Source: Betaproteobacteria bacterium (GTDB taxonomy: Bacteria > Pseudomonadota > Gammaproteobacteria > Burkholderiales > Casimicrobiaceae). From it: a stretch of DNA of 27,343 nucleotides. The stretch covers positions 1 to 27,343 of the forward strand of contig JADIZG010000042.1 in assembly GCA_016704895.1 (NCBI GenBank), in the 5' to 3' direction. Position numbers and translations under genes: made by a program. Positions 1-7,523 of the stretch are shown piece by piece (positions within the stretch are counted from its first letter, which is position 1; every line of letters starts with the position of its first letter). The notes under the pieces are model-generated. The model did no database searches. It had not been told where the DNA came from and saw only the letters and a list, made by a program, of their open reading frames with translations.

Positions 1-516
1 CGCGACGGCGTCGGCGTCAGGATCGCCGGCACGTTCGCGTCTCCGCTGCCGATCCCGGCGGTCGAGTATTTCCACGCCGGCTTCGGCCATTACTTCGTGA
101 CCGCCCAGGCCGACGAGATCGCCGGTCTCGACGGGGGTGCCTACGGCGGCGCGTTCGCCCGCACCGGCACGGAATTCCGGGTCGTCGACGGTCCCGTCGA
201 TGGAGCGGTGCCCGTGTGCCGCTTCTTCACCGTTGCGTTCGCGCCGAAGAGCTCGCATTTCTACACGGCCGATCCGGTCGAGTGCGAGGGCGTCAAGGCG
301 AACCCCGCCTGGCAGTACGAGAAGATCGCCTACTACATCCGGGTCCCGACGGGCAGCGGCTGCCCGACCGGCACGGTCCCCGTCTATCGCATGTACAACA
401 GCGGCCAGACCGGCGCGCCGAATCACCGGTTCACGACCGATCCGGCCGTCTACGCCGAGTTCACGACCAACCTCGGGTGGGCGCCGGAGGGCATCCGGTT
501 CTGCGCGCCGGAATGA
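1..516 (+). CDS. DUF5648-type repeat protein, C-terminal part
   Basis: This reading frame is open from the first base and ends at TGA 514-516, so only the C-terminal 171 residues are present. Three related units can be seen, each with an aromatic-rich core followed by a threonine-aspartate/glutamine pattern: EYFHAGFGHYFVTAQADE, then RFFTVAFAPKSSHFYTADP, then RMYNSGQTGAPNHRFTTDP, each followed by a stretch ending in a Trp/Tyr/Phe strand. This pattern is typical of the DUF5648 repeat found at the ends of secreted or surface proteins of Gram-negative bacteria, whose function is unknown. Paired cysteines near 214, 284, 360 and 504 would suit an exported protein. The signal peptide and any catalytic N-terminal domain lie outside the window. 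The family call rests on remembered motif shape, not on a search. Confidence 0.7.
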   Translation, partial: RDGVGVRIAGTFASPLPIPAVEYFHAGFGHYFVTAQADEIAGLDGGAYGGAFARTGTEFRVVDGPVDGAVPVCRFFTVAFAPKSSHFYTADPVECEGVKANPAWQYEKIAYYIRVPTGSGCPTGTVPVYRMYNSGQTGAPNHRFTTDPAVYAEFTTNLGWAPEGIRFCAPE

Positions 517-549
517 CCGCCGCGGCGCGGGCGGCGCCCGGCGCACCCG

Positions 550-555
550 TAGAAT
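550..555 (+). promoter_or_regulatory. Possible -10 box for rpiA
   Basis: TAGAAT lies 25 bases before the rpiA ATG in an otherwise extremely GC-rich gap. It matches five of six bases of the sigma70 -10 consensus. No recognisable -35 box is present at the right distance, so the call is weak. Confidence 0.25.
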
Positions 556-580
556 GAGGTTTTCCGAGACCGAGCCCGCC

Positions 581-1246
581 ATGACCCAGGACGAACTGAA
601 GCAGGCCGTCGCGCGCGACGCGATCGCGCACGTCGTCGACGACGCGTGGATCGGCGTGGGCTCCGGCTCGACCGCGAACTTCTTCATCGACGAGCTCGCG
701 AAGATCAGGCACCGGATCAAGGGCGCCGTGGCTTCGTCGGTCAAGACCGCGGAGCGCCTCAAGTCGCACGGCATCCCGGTCGACGAGCTCAACAACGTCG
801 GGCCGCTGCCGGTCTACGTCGACGGCGCCGACGAGGTGACCGAGCACGGCGCGATGATCAAGGGCGGCGGCGGCGCGCTCACGCGCGAGAAGATCGTCGC
901 GGCGGCCTCGCGCAAGTTCGTCTGCATCGTCGACGGCTCGAAGCTCGTCGACGTGCTCGGGAAGTTCCCGCTGCCGGTCGAGGTGATCCCGATGGCGCGC
1001 AGCTACGTCGCGCGCGAGCTCGTGCGCATGGGCGGCCAGCCCGAGCTGCGCCAGGGCTTCACGACCGACAACGGCAACGTGATCCTCGACGTCCGCAACC
1101 TGAAGATCCTCGACCCGGTGAAGCTCGAGACCGAGATCAACCAGCTCGCCGGCGTCGTCACCGTCGGCCTGTTCGCGCGCCGCGGCGCGGACACGATCCT
1201 GATCGGCGGCGAGAACGGCGTGCGGCGGATCGACGTCCGCCGCTAG
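581..1246 (+). CDS. rpiA: Ribose-5-phosphate isomerase A
   Basis: This cytosolic enzyme interconverts ribose 5-phosphate and ribulose 5-phosphate in the non-oxidative pentose phosphate pathway. The 221-residue length matches the family (about 219). Visible motifs are the phosphate-binding GVGSGST (residues 25-31), VDGADEV carrying Asp81 and Asp84, IKGGGGAL carrying Lys94, and TREK carrying Glu103. These positions coincide with the catalytic residues known for the E. coli enzyme. The frame is open far upstream (to 137), but that part is low-complexity Arg/Ser/Ala and overlaps the preceding gene in another frame, so the ATG at 581 is chosen because the protein begins there like its homologues. 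The next gene starts 5 bases after the stop, so the two are probably co-transcribed. Confidence 0.95.
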   Translation: MTQDELKQAVARDAIAHVVDDAWIGVGSGSTANFFIDELAKIRHRIKGAVASSVKTAERLKSHGIPVDELNNVGPLPVYVDGADEVTEHGAMIKGGGGALTREKIVAAASRKFVCIVDGSKLVDVLGKFPLPVEVIPMARSYVARELVRMGGQPELRQGFTTDNGNVILDVRNLKILDPVKLETEINQLAGVVTVGLFARRGADTILIGGENGVRRIDVRR

Positions 1247-1251
1247 GTGCG

Positions 1252-2391
1252 ATGGCCGAGCGCGATCCCGACGCTCCCGGCGCGACCGGCGGGAACGTCC
1301 CGGCCCTTTCGCCCGATCCCGGCGCCCACGCGCCGCCGCACCTGCGGCTGGAGGCGTTCGTCTACGGCACCGTCCTCGCGCTGATCGTCGGCTGGGTGCT
1401 CTACATCGGCAAGGGGATCTTCGCCCCGATCGTGATGGCGATGCTCGTCGTCTTCGTCATCGTCGGATTGACGCGCCAGCTCGCGCGGATTCCCGTCGTC
1501 GGCGCCGTGCTGCCGCTGCAGCTGCGCTACGCGCTGGCGGTGGTCGTCAGCGTCGGGGCGCTCACGCTGATCGCGTACATCGCGATCGACAACGTCGACC
1601 GCGTGGCGGCGCGCGCGCCGGCGTACCAGGCGTCGCTGCTCGGCACGATCCAGAGCCTCGCCGCGCGCGTCGGGTTCGAGAGCGAGCCCACCTGGGCCAC
1701 GCTGCGCCAGCTCATCCGCGACCAGATCAGCATCCAGTCGCTCGTCGGATCGACGGTGGCGGCCGCAGCGTCGATCCTGGGCGTCGCGATCGTCGTCCTC
1801 CTCTACGTCACGTTCCTGCTGGTCGAGCGGCGCGCGTTCTCGGCGAAGGTGGATAAGCTGTCGACCGATCCGCGCAGTGCCGCGCTGATCCGCCAGATCG
1901 TCGCCGACGTCAACGCGCGCGTCGGATCGTACCTGGCGCTGAAGACGCTGCTGGGCATGATGCAGGCCGTCGTGAGCTGGGTCGCCATGTGGTGGTTCGG
2001 GCTCGAGTTCGCGACGTTCTGGGCGATGCTGATCGTGCTCCTCAACTACATCCCCTACATCGGGTCGTTCCTCTCCGTGTTCTTCCCGGTCGCGATGGCG
2101 ATCGTGCAGTTCGGCGATCCCAACACGATCGTCACGCTCGCGATCGCACTCGTCGTCGTGCAGTTCGCCATCGGAAACTTCCTCGACCCGTACCTGCTCG
2201 GCAACTCGCTCAACCTCTCCCCTGCCGCCATCCTGGTGAGCCTGTCGGTCTGGTCGGGGCTCTGGGGCCTGCCCGGCGCGTTCCTGGCGGTCCCGATCAC
2301 CGCGGTCATGGCGATCGTGTTCTCCGAGTTCGCCGCCACTCGCCCGATCGCCGTCCTGCTGTCGCGCAACGGCACGCTCTCCGGCGATTGA
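1252..2391 (+). CDS. AI-2E/PerM-family transporter
   Basis: This is a 379-residue integral inner-membrane protein. An Ala/Pro-rich cytoplasmic N-terminus of about 35 residues is followed by hydrophobic segments at roughly 38-55, 60-75 and 88-107, a large hydrophilic loop (about 110-165), and then further membrane segments to the C-terminus. The late region with NYIPYIGSF and GNFLDPYLLG is typical of the AI-2E transporter superfamily (PF01594; TqsA, PerM, YdiK). Substrates differ across this family; export of autoinducer-2 or Na+/H+-linked functions are shown for only a few members, so no substrate is assigned. It begins 5 bases after rpiA and probably shares its transcript. The length agrees with the family (about 350-380). 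Confidence 0.88.
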   Translation: MAERDPDAPGATGGNVPALSPDPGAHAPPHLRLEAFVYGTVLALIVGWVLYIGKGIFAPIVMAMLVVFVIVGLTRQLARIPVVGAVLPLQLRYALAVVVSVGALTLIAYIAIDNVDRVAARAPAYQASLLGTIQSLAARVGFESEPTWATLRQLIRDQISIQSLVGSTVAAAASILGVAIVVLLYVTFLLVERRAFSAKVDKLSTDPRSAALIRQIVADVNARVGSYLALKTLLGMMQAVVSWVAMWWFGLEFATFWAMLIVLLNYIPYIGSFLSVFFPVAMAIVQFGDPNTIVTLAIALVVVQFAIGNFLDPYLLGNSLNLSPAAILVSLSVWSGLWGLPGAFLAVPITAVMAIVFSEFAATRPIAVLLSRNGTLSGD

Positions 2392-2431
2392 CGGCCGCCG
2401 GCCCGGCGGCGCCGCCCGCCCGCGCCCGCGC

Positions 2432-2437
2432 TACAAT
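2432..2437 (+). promoter_or_regulatory. Possible -10 box placing proA transcription at its ATG
   Basis: TACAAT sits six bases before the proA ATG (2444) in a GC-rich gap of 52 bases. A start of transcription about seven bases downstream would fall on the ATG itself, giving a leaderless message, and no Shine-Dalgarno sequence is present. There is no clear -35 box. Confidence 0.35.
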
Positions 2438-2443
2438 CGCCGG

Positions 2444-3736
2444 ATGACAAATCTCGCCGTCCCGGCCTTGGGCACGTTCGCCGACGTCGCCGCGTACATG
2501 CGCGGCGTCGGCGAGGCCGCGCGCGCCGCCGCGCGGGTGCTCGCGCGCGCCGACACCGCGGCGAAGGACCGCGCGCTCGCCGCCATGGCCGCGGCGATCC
2601 GGCGCGACGAGGCGAAGCTCCTCGCGGCGAACGCGGAGGACGTCGCCTCCGCTCGCGCGGCCGGGCACGATGCCGCGTTCGTCGACCGGCTGACGCTGAC
2701 GCCGACGTCGATCGCCGCGATGGCCGAGGGCCTCGAGCAGATCGTCGCGCTGCCCGACCCGGTCGGCGAGATCTCGGAGATGCGCTTCCGCCCGACCGGC
2801 ATCCAGGTCGGCATGATGCGCGTGCCGCTCGGCGTCGTCGGCATCGTCTACGAGTCGCGCCCGAACGTGACCGCCGACGCGGCGGGCCTGTGCCTCAAGG
2901 CCGGCAACGCGACGATCCTGCGCGGAGGCTCCGAGGCGATCCGCAGCAACACCGCTATCGCCGCCTGCGTGCACGAGGGCCTGCGCGCCGCCGGGCTGCC
3001 GGAAGCCGCGGTACAGGTCGTCGCGACGACCGACCGTGCGGCCGTCGGCCACCTGATCGCGGACGAGAAGCACGTCGACGTGATCGTGCCGCGCGGCGGC
3101 AAGAGCCTGACCGAACGCATCGCGCGCGAGGCGAAGGTGCCGGTGATCAAGCACCTCGACGGCGTGTGCCACGTCTTCGTCGACGCCGCCGCGGACGTCG
3201 ACATGGCGGTCCGCATCGCCGACAACGCGAAGACGCAGCGCTACTCGCCGTGCAACACGATGGAGACGCTGCTGGTGCACGCGGCCATCGCGCCGCGCGT
3301 GCTGCCGCCGCTCGCCGCGATCTACGCGGCGAAGGGCGTCGAGCTGCGCGGTTGCGAGCGCTCGCGCTCGCTCGTCCCGGCGATGAAGCCGGCGGCCGAG
3401 GAGGACTGGAGCACCGAGTACCTCGCGCCGATCCTCTCGATCCGCATCGTCGATTCGCTCGACGAGGCGATCGACCACATCGCGAAGTACGGCTCGCAGC
3501 ACACCGACGCGATCGTCACCAACGACCACGCGGCCGCGATGCGATTCCTGCGCGAGGTCGACTCGAGCTCGGTGATGGTGAACGCGTCGACGCGCTTCGC
3601 CGACGGTTTCGAGTTCGGGCTGGGGGCCGAGATCGGCATCTCGACCAACAAGCTCCACGCCCGCGGGCCGGTCGGCCTCGAGGGCCTCACGTCGCGCAAG
3701 TGGATCGTGCTGGGAAGCGGACAGGTTCAGGCCTGA
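2444..3736 (+). CDS. proA: Glutamate-5-semialdehyde dehydrogenase (gamma-glutamyl phosphate reductase)
   Basis: This cytosolic enzyme catalyses the second step of proline synthesis: NADPH-dependent reduction of gamma-glutamyl phosphate to glutamate 5-semialdehyde. The 430 residues fit the family (about 417-430). The aldehyde-dehydrogenase-like fold is evident from VVGIVYESRPNVT (residues 131-143), the LKAGNATILRGGSEA segment (151-165), VIVPRGGK (213-220), KHLDGVCHV (236-244) and the catalytic cysteine in QRYSPCNTMETLL (Cys270). The C-terminus carries SVMVNASTRFADG and the LGAEIGISTNKLHARGP signature typical of ProA. No proB is adjacent. The gene is followed by G-rich DNA and a hairpin, and converges on the minus-strand enolase-superfamily gene. 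Confidence 0.96.
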   Translation: MTNLAVPALGTFADVAAYMRGVGEAARAAARVLARADTAAKDRALAAMAAAIRRDEAKLLAANAEDVASARAAGHDAAFVDRLTLTPTSIAAMAEGLEQIVALPDPVGEISEMRFRPTGIQVGMMRVPLGVVGIVYESRPNVTADAAGLCLKAGNATILRGGSEAIRSNTAIAACVHEGLRAAGLPEAAVQVVATTDRAAVGHLIADEKHVDVIVPRGGKSLTERIAREAKVPVIKHLDGVCHVFVDAAADVDMAVRIADNAKTQRYSPCNTMETLLVHAAIAPRVLPPLAAIYAAKGVELRGCERSRSLVPAMKPAAEEDWSTEYLAPILSIRIVDSLDEAIDHIAKYGSQHTDAIVTNDHAAAMRFLREVDSSSVMVNASTRFADGFEFGLGAEIGISTNKLHARGPVGLEGLTSRKWIVLGSGQVQA

Positions 3737-3742
3737 GCGCGC

Positions 3743-3778
3743 GGGGGGGGGGGGGGCGGCGGGGGGGGGGGGGGGGGG
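3743..3778 (+). repeat. Two long G homopolymers (14 and 18 G)
   Basis: A run of 14 G (3743-3756) and a run of 18 G (3761-3778) are separated by CGGC and followed by more G-rich DNA to about 3792. They lie just after the proA stop. The plus strand could fold into G-quadruplexes. Runs this long are also a typical place for wrong base counts, so the exact lengths are uncertain. Confidence 0.8.
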
Positions 3779-3828
3779 CGGGAGGGGGTGGGTCGGCCTT
3801 CGGCCGGGTTACCGGGCGAGCCGACGTC

Positions 3829-3882
3829 GTCGGGCTGAAGCCCGACCCACGACGCGCGAGTCGCCCCTGGGTCGGGTTTGAG
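3829..3882. terminator. REP-like inverted repeats between convergent genes
   Basis: GTCGGGCT (3829-3836) and AGCCCGAC (3839-3846) form a perfect 8-bp stem with a two-base loop. On a larger scale, 3835-3849 pairs with 3868-3882 (13 of 15 bases), giving a second possible long hairpin. There is no U tract. The placement between the convergent ends of proA and the enolase-superfamily gene suits a bidirectional terminator or a REP-type repeat, and the GTCGGGCTGAAGCCCGAC core resembles dispersed palindromes I associate with GC-rich Proteobacteria. Confidence 0.5.
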
Positions 3883-3899
3883 CCCGAAGGGGACACGGC

Positions 3900-4979
3900 T
3901 CACAACGGCGACAGCGCGTCGTCGCGGATCGCGAATCCCCAGCCCGCCTCGTCGCGAGGGTACGCGACCCCGCCTTCGACGCGCAACGGACGGTCGACGA
4001 TCGCGTCGATCCAGTCGAACGACTCCGCGCCCGCGCCGTTGCCGATCGTGCACAGCAGCGGCACGTCGTAGTCGCGGTAGTAGTGCGGCAGCACGGGGAT
4101 CCCGTGCGACTGCGCGAGCGCGGCCGACGCGCGCCACGCCTCGACGCTGCCGAGCCGCAGCAGGTCCGGCTGCCACAGGTCGATCGCGTTGCGGCGGGCC
4201 AGCTCGCGCAGCGGCACGAGGTCGTACTCGCGCTCGCCCATCGCGATCGGGATCCCCGCCTGCGAACGCAGCGACGCGTAACCGTCGAAGTCGCGGTGGT
4301 CGATCGGCTCCTCGAACCATGCGATGTCGAGCGTCCACGCCGCGAGCGCGAGATCGAGCGCCGCGTCGACGCTCATGCCCTGGTTCGCGTCCATCATCAC
4401 GCGCACGTGCGGACCGATCGCCGCGCGGACGCGCGCGAGCCGCTCGAGGTCGCGGCCCGGCTCCTTCGAGCCGACCTTGACCTTGACCGCGGCGAAGCCG
4501 CGCCGCGCATAGCCGCGCACCTCGTCGACCAGCTCGGCGTCGGAGTACGAGAGCCAGCCGCCGCTACCGTAGACCGGCACCGGCCGCGCCTGCCCGCCGA
4601 GGAGCCGCCACACCGGTTGCCCGAGCGTCTTCCCCCGGGCGTCCCACATCGCGAGGTTCGCGAGGCCGAGCGCCCAGCGGTTGACGCCGGCCTGCCCGAA
4701 ATACTCGCTCTCCGCGTCCCAGTCGCGGATCACGGCTTCGGTGTCGCAGGCATCGCGCCCGCGCAGGAACGCCTCGAGGTCCCGGCACGCGCCGGCGATC
4801 GCGTGCCGCGAATAGTGGAACGCCAGCAGGTGCGACTGCCCGGTCACGCCGTTCGCGAGCGCGACCCCGGCGACGACGAAGCGAATTTCGGGAATCGCAT
4901 GCGTGGCGTCCGCGATCGGCCGCGAGAGCGCCGAGCGGGCGGTGAAGAAGCGGACGTCGCGGATCGCGGTCGGCGACAT
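3900..4979 (-). CDS. Mandelate racemase/muconate-lactonizing enzyme family protein (enolase superfamily)
   Basis: This 359-residue protein has an N-terminal capping domain (about 1-125) and an enolase-type barrel. The barrel shows the complete mandelate-racemase-subgroup set: KVK (Lys166, Lys168), metal ligands Asp197 (MMDANQ), Glu223 (WFEEP) and Glu249 (GERE), Asp272 (WQPDLLRLG) and His299 (LPHYY). The spacing is the same as in mandelate racemase itself. Such enzymes abstract a proton alpha to a carboxylate; most family members dehydrate sugar acids or epimerise hydroxy acids, and the substrate cannot be read from sequence alone. The gene starts 14 bases after the MFS transporter stop, and the pair looks like one operon for uptake and breakdown of an acid. 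The start is ATG 4977-4979. Confidence 0.88.
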   Translation of the reverse strand: MSPTAIRDVRFFTARSALSRPIADATHAIPEIRFVVAGVALANGVTGQSHLLAFHYSRHAIAGACRDLEAFLRGRDACDTEAVIRDWDAESEYFGQAGVNRWALGLANLAMWDARGKTLGQPVWRLLGGQARPVPVYGSGGWLSYSDAELVDEVRGYARRGFAAVKVKVGSKEPGRDLERLARVRAAIGPHVRVMMDANQGMSVDAALDLALAAWTLDIAWFEEPIDHRDFDGYASLRSQAGIPIAMGEREYDLVPLRELARRNAIDLWQPDLLRLGSVEAWRASAALAQSHGIPVLPHYYRDYDVPLLCTIGNGAGAESFDWIDAIVDRPLRVEGGVAYPRDEAGWGFAIRDDALSPL

Positions 4980-4993
4980 CGCGGTTCGCGTCG

Positions 4994-6184
4994 TCAGACG
5001 GCGGCAGGCGCCCTGCGCAAGCGCGCGAGCCACACGACGGCCACGACCACGACGGCAAGCACGGGCAGCGCGAGCATGTTCATGCGCTCCCAGCCGGCGA
5101 CCGACACGAGCGCGCCCGACGAGAACGACGAAACGCCCATCGTCGCGAACACGGCGAAGTCGTTGGCGCCCTGCGCGCGCGCCTTCTCGGCGGGCGCGTA
5201 GGACTCGGTGAGCAGCGTCGTCCCGCCCGTGTACATGAAGTTCCATCCGACGCCCAGCAGCGCGAGCGCGACGAGGAAGTGCGTGACCGTCGTGCCGGAC
5301 AGCGCCACCGCCACGCATCCGCCCACGAGCACGACGCCCGCCAGGATCACCTTGAGCGTGCCGTATCGCCTGATCAGCGACCCGGTGAACAGCCCCGGCG
5401 CGTACATGCCGACGACGTGCCACTGGATCACCATCGCCGCCTGCGCGAACGGATGGCTGCAGAAGTCCATCGCGAGCGGCGTCGCGACCATCAGCAGGTT
5501 CATGATCCCGTAGCCGAACGCCGCGGAGATCACGGCGACGACGAACACGGGCTGGCGCACGATCTCGCCGAGCGGCCTGCCTCCGCCGGACCGCTCCTCG
5601 CGCGTGGGCTTGGGCACGTGCACCCGCGACTGCACCGCCATCGCGAGGAGCGCGTAGGCGGCCAGCACGATGAACGAGCCGGCGAACGGCGTCGCGAACC
5701 AGTCGCGGGCAAGGCGCATCGACTCGGGTCCGAGGATGCCGCCGGCGATGCCGCCCGCCAGCACCCACGAGATCGCCTTCGCACGGTCGGCCGGCGCCGC
5801 GACCTCGGCCGCCGCGAACCGGTACTGGAGGCCGATCGCCTGGTAGATCCCGATGACCGCGGTCGCGGCGCAGAAGAGCGGGAAGCTCCTGAGATGGAGC
5901 GCCAGCGCCGCGAGCCCGCATCCGACGATGTTGATGAACGCGCCGGTCATGAATCCGGCGCGCCGGCCGACGCGCCCCATCCACAGCGCCGCCGGCATCG
6001 CCGCGAGCGCCGAGCCGATCACATAGGTCGTGGCACCCAGCGTCGCCAGCGACTTCGTGTCGGTGAGCATGTAGCCGACCAGCCCCTGCATCGAGATCAG
6101 GCCGGACGCGTTGATGAGCAGCAGCCCCTGGCAGGCGGCCAGGAGCGCGAGTGTCCTGTGGTCGGTGACGGCAGGCGTGCTCAT
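4994..6184 (-). CDS. MFS transporter
   Basis: This 396-residue inner-membrane protein has about twelve hydrophobic segments in two halves of six, separated by a charged loop near residues 190-210 (KPTREERSGGGRP). A conserved MFS loop feature is visible after TM2 (WMGRVGRRAGF, about residues 71-81). The major facilitator superfamily carries out proton-coupled transport of small solutes. Its partner gene downstream encodes an enolase-superfamily enzyme, so import of an organic or sugar acid is a reasonable inference, but no residue fixes the substrate. The ATG at 6182-6184 is chosen because upstream sequence in frame is Arg-rich and runs into the divergent gene. A 10-bp inverted repeat lies just upstream. 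Confidence 0.85.
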   Translation of the reverse strand: MSTPAVTDHRTLALLAACQGLLLINASGLISMQGLVGYMLTDTKSLATLGATTYVIGSALAAMPAALWMGRVGRRAGFMTGAFINIVGCGLAALALHLRSFPLFCAATAVIGIYQAIGLQYRFAAAEVAAPADRAKAISWVLAGGIAGGILGPESMRLARDWFATPFAGSFIVLAAYALLAMAVQSRVHVPKPTREERSGGGRPLGEIVRQPVFVVAVISAAFGYGIMNLLMVATPLAMDFCSHPFAQAAMVIQWHVVGMYAPGLFTGSLIRRYGTLKVILAGVVLVGGCVAVALSGTTVTHFLVALALLGVGWNFMYTGGTTLLTESYAPAEKARAQGANDFAVFATMGVSSFSSGALVSVAGWERMNMLALPVLAVVVVAVVWLARLRRAPAAV

Positions 6185-6200
6185 CGCGATGAAAACGAAA

Positions 6201-6230
6201 GGGAAAAGCCGGACAACCCGGGCTTTTCCC
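6201..6230. promoter_or_regulatory. Perfect 10-bp inverted repeat in the divergent promoter gap
   Basis: GGGAAAAGCC (6201-6210) and GGCTTTTCCC (6221-6230) are exact reverse complements separated by 10 bases. They lie in the 65-base gap between the MFS gene (start 6184, minus) and the DUF924 gene (start 6250, plus). The geometry suits an operator for a dimeric regulator, although a hairpin cannot be excluded. TATCAT at 6238-6243 could be the -10 box for the plus-strand gene. Confidence 0.5.
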
Positions 6231-6249
6231 GTCCCCGTATCATACGCCG

Positions 6250-6840
6250 ATGGACGACACCGCCCTCGCCGGCGACATCCTCGCCTATTGGTTCGGGCCC
6301 CGGAACGCGGGGCGGGACGCCGCCCCTCGTCCCGATCCGCGATGGTTCGTGAAGGACCCTGCGTTCGACGCGGAGATTCGCGCCCGCTACGGCGACGCGA
6401 TCGAGGCGGCGCTCCGCGGCGCGTTCGAGGCATGGACCGGCACGCCGCACGGCGCGCTCGCCCGCATCCTGCTGCTCGACCAGTTCACGCGCAACGTCTT
6501 CCGCGACACGCCGCGCGCGTTCGCCGGCGATGCGCTCGCGCTCGAGGCTGCCGGCGCCGCCGTCGACGCGGGATTCGACCGGTCGCTCGATCCGTTCGAA
6601 CGCTGGTTCCTCTACCTGCCCTTCGAGCACGCGGAGGACGCAGCCGCGCAGGCACGGTCGCTCGCGCTGTTCGGCGCGCTCGCGCGCGAGACCGGGCTGC
6701 GCGACCCGCTCGAATGGGCGGAGAAGCACGCGGCGGTCGTGCGCCGCTTCGGCCGCTACCCGCACCGCAATGCCATCCTCGGACGCGCGTCGACCGTCGG
6801 CGAGATCGCGTTCCTGCGCGAGCCGGGCTCGAGCTTCTGA
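6250..6840 (+). CDS. DUF924 family protein
   Basis: This 196-residue soluble protein belongs to DUF924 (PF06041), a widespread bacterial family without an established function. Recognisable family features are the N-terminal ILAYWFG segment, the RILLLDQFTRNVFRDTPRAF block (about residues 74-93), FLYLPFEHAED (about 121-131), and the C-terminal FGRYPHRNAILGRAST block. The fold is predicted all-alpha, TPR-like. The gene starts 65 bases from the divergent MFS gene and ends 3 bases before nadD, so it appears to be the first gene of the nadD transcript. TATCAT (6238-6243) would place the transcription start near the ATG, and no Shine-Dalgarno sequence is seen. Confidence 0.9.
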   Translation: MDDTALAGDILAYWFGPRNAGRDAAPRPDPRWFVKDPAFDAEIRARYGDAIEAALRGAFEAWTGTPHGALARILLLDQFTRNVFRDTPRAFAGDALALEAAGAAVDAGFDRSLDPFERWFLYLPFEHAEDAAAQARSLALFGALARETGLRDPLEWAEKHAAVVRRFGRYPHRNAILGRASTVGEIAFLREPGSSF

Positions 6841-6843
6841 CCG

Positions 6844-7515
6844 ATGGCGACCTCGGACCCGCGGCCGCCGGTCGCGCTGCTCGGCGGCACGTTCGACCCG
6901 GTGCACTTCGCGCACCTCGGTCTTGCCGACGATGCTCGCCGCGCGCTCGGCGTCGCCGAGGTCCGTCTCCTGCCGGCGGGCGATCCGCCGCACCGCCCCG
7001 CGCCCGGGGCCTCGGCCGCGCACCGGCTCGCGATGCTGCGCCTGGCGATCGAGCGCCGTCCGGGCCTCGCGATCGACGATCGCGAGCTTCATCGTCAGGG
7101 CAAGTCCTACACGGCGCTCACGCTCGACGAGCTGCGCGCCGAGGATCCCGATCGCCCGGTGATCCTGATCCTCGGCGCCGACGCGTTCCGCGGCCTGCCG
7201 ACCTGGCACCGCTGGCAGGACCTCCTCGCACTGGCGCACGTCGCGGTCGCGGCGCGGCCCGGCGACCCGTTCGACGCCGCGCTTCCCGACGCGCTCGTTC
7301 CGCTGTGGCGCGCGCGACGGACGGCCGACAGCGGCGAGCTCCTGTCGACGCCCGCGGGCCGCATCCTCGTCGTCCCGACCGTGCCCCGCGAGATTTCCGC
7401 CTCGGCGATCCGCGCGGCGTTCGCCCGCGGCGGCCCGGCCGCGCAATCGGTGCGCGCGTTGCTGCCGCCCGCGGTTTGGGACTATATTTCCCACCATCGG
7501 CTCTACGCCGCCTGA
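6844..7515 (+). CDS. nadD: Nicotinate-nucleotide adenylyltransferase
   Basis: NadD transfers AMP from ATP to nicotinate mononucleotide, making deamido-NAD in NAD synthesis. The 223-residue protein begins with the nucleotidyltransferase signature LLGGTFDPVHFAHL (residues 13-26, containing the H-x-x-H motif), then LLPAGDPPHRP and, near the end, the ISASAIRAAF motif corresponding to the second nucleotide-binding ISxTxIR motif. ILGADAFRGLPTWHRW is typical of NadD proteins. It lies 3 bases after the DUF924 gene and 8 bases before rsfS, the standard betaproteobacterial arrangement. Confidence 0.95.
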   Translation: MATSDPRPPVALLGGTFDPVHFAHLGLADDARRALGVAEVRLLPAGDPPHRPAPGASAAHRLAMLRLAIERRPGLAIDDRELHRQGKSYTALTLDELRAEDPDRPVILILGADAFRGLPTWHRWQDLLALAHVAVAARPGDPFDAALPDALVPLWRARRTADSGELLSTPAGRILVVPTVPREISASAIRAAFARGGPAAQSVRALLPPAVWDYISHHRLYAA

Positions 7516-7523
7516 CCCCCCGG

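Noticed and set aside
137..580. In-frame upstream extension of rpiA giving a 369-residue protein
   Set aside because: The extension is Arg/Ser/Ala-rich low-complexity sequence antiparallel in character to the real DUF5648 frame, and known RpiA proteins begin at the residue encoded at 581.
4980..5984. Long minus-strand fusion of the enolase-superfamily frame with upstream sequence (694 codons)
   Set aside because: The upstream part is the out-of-frame shadow of the MFS gene. The enolase-superfamily protein begins normally at 4979.
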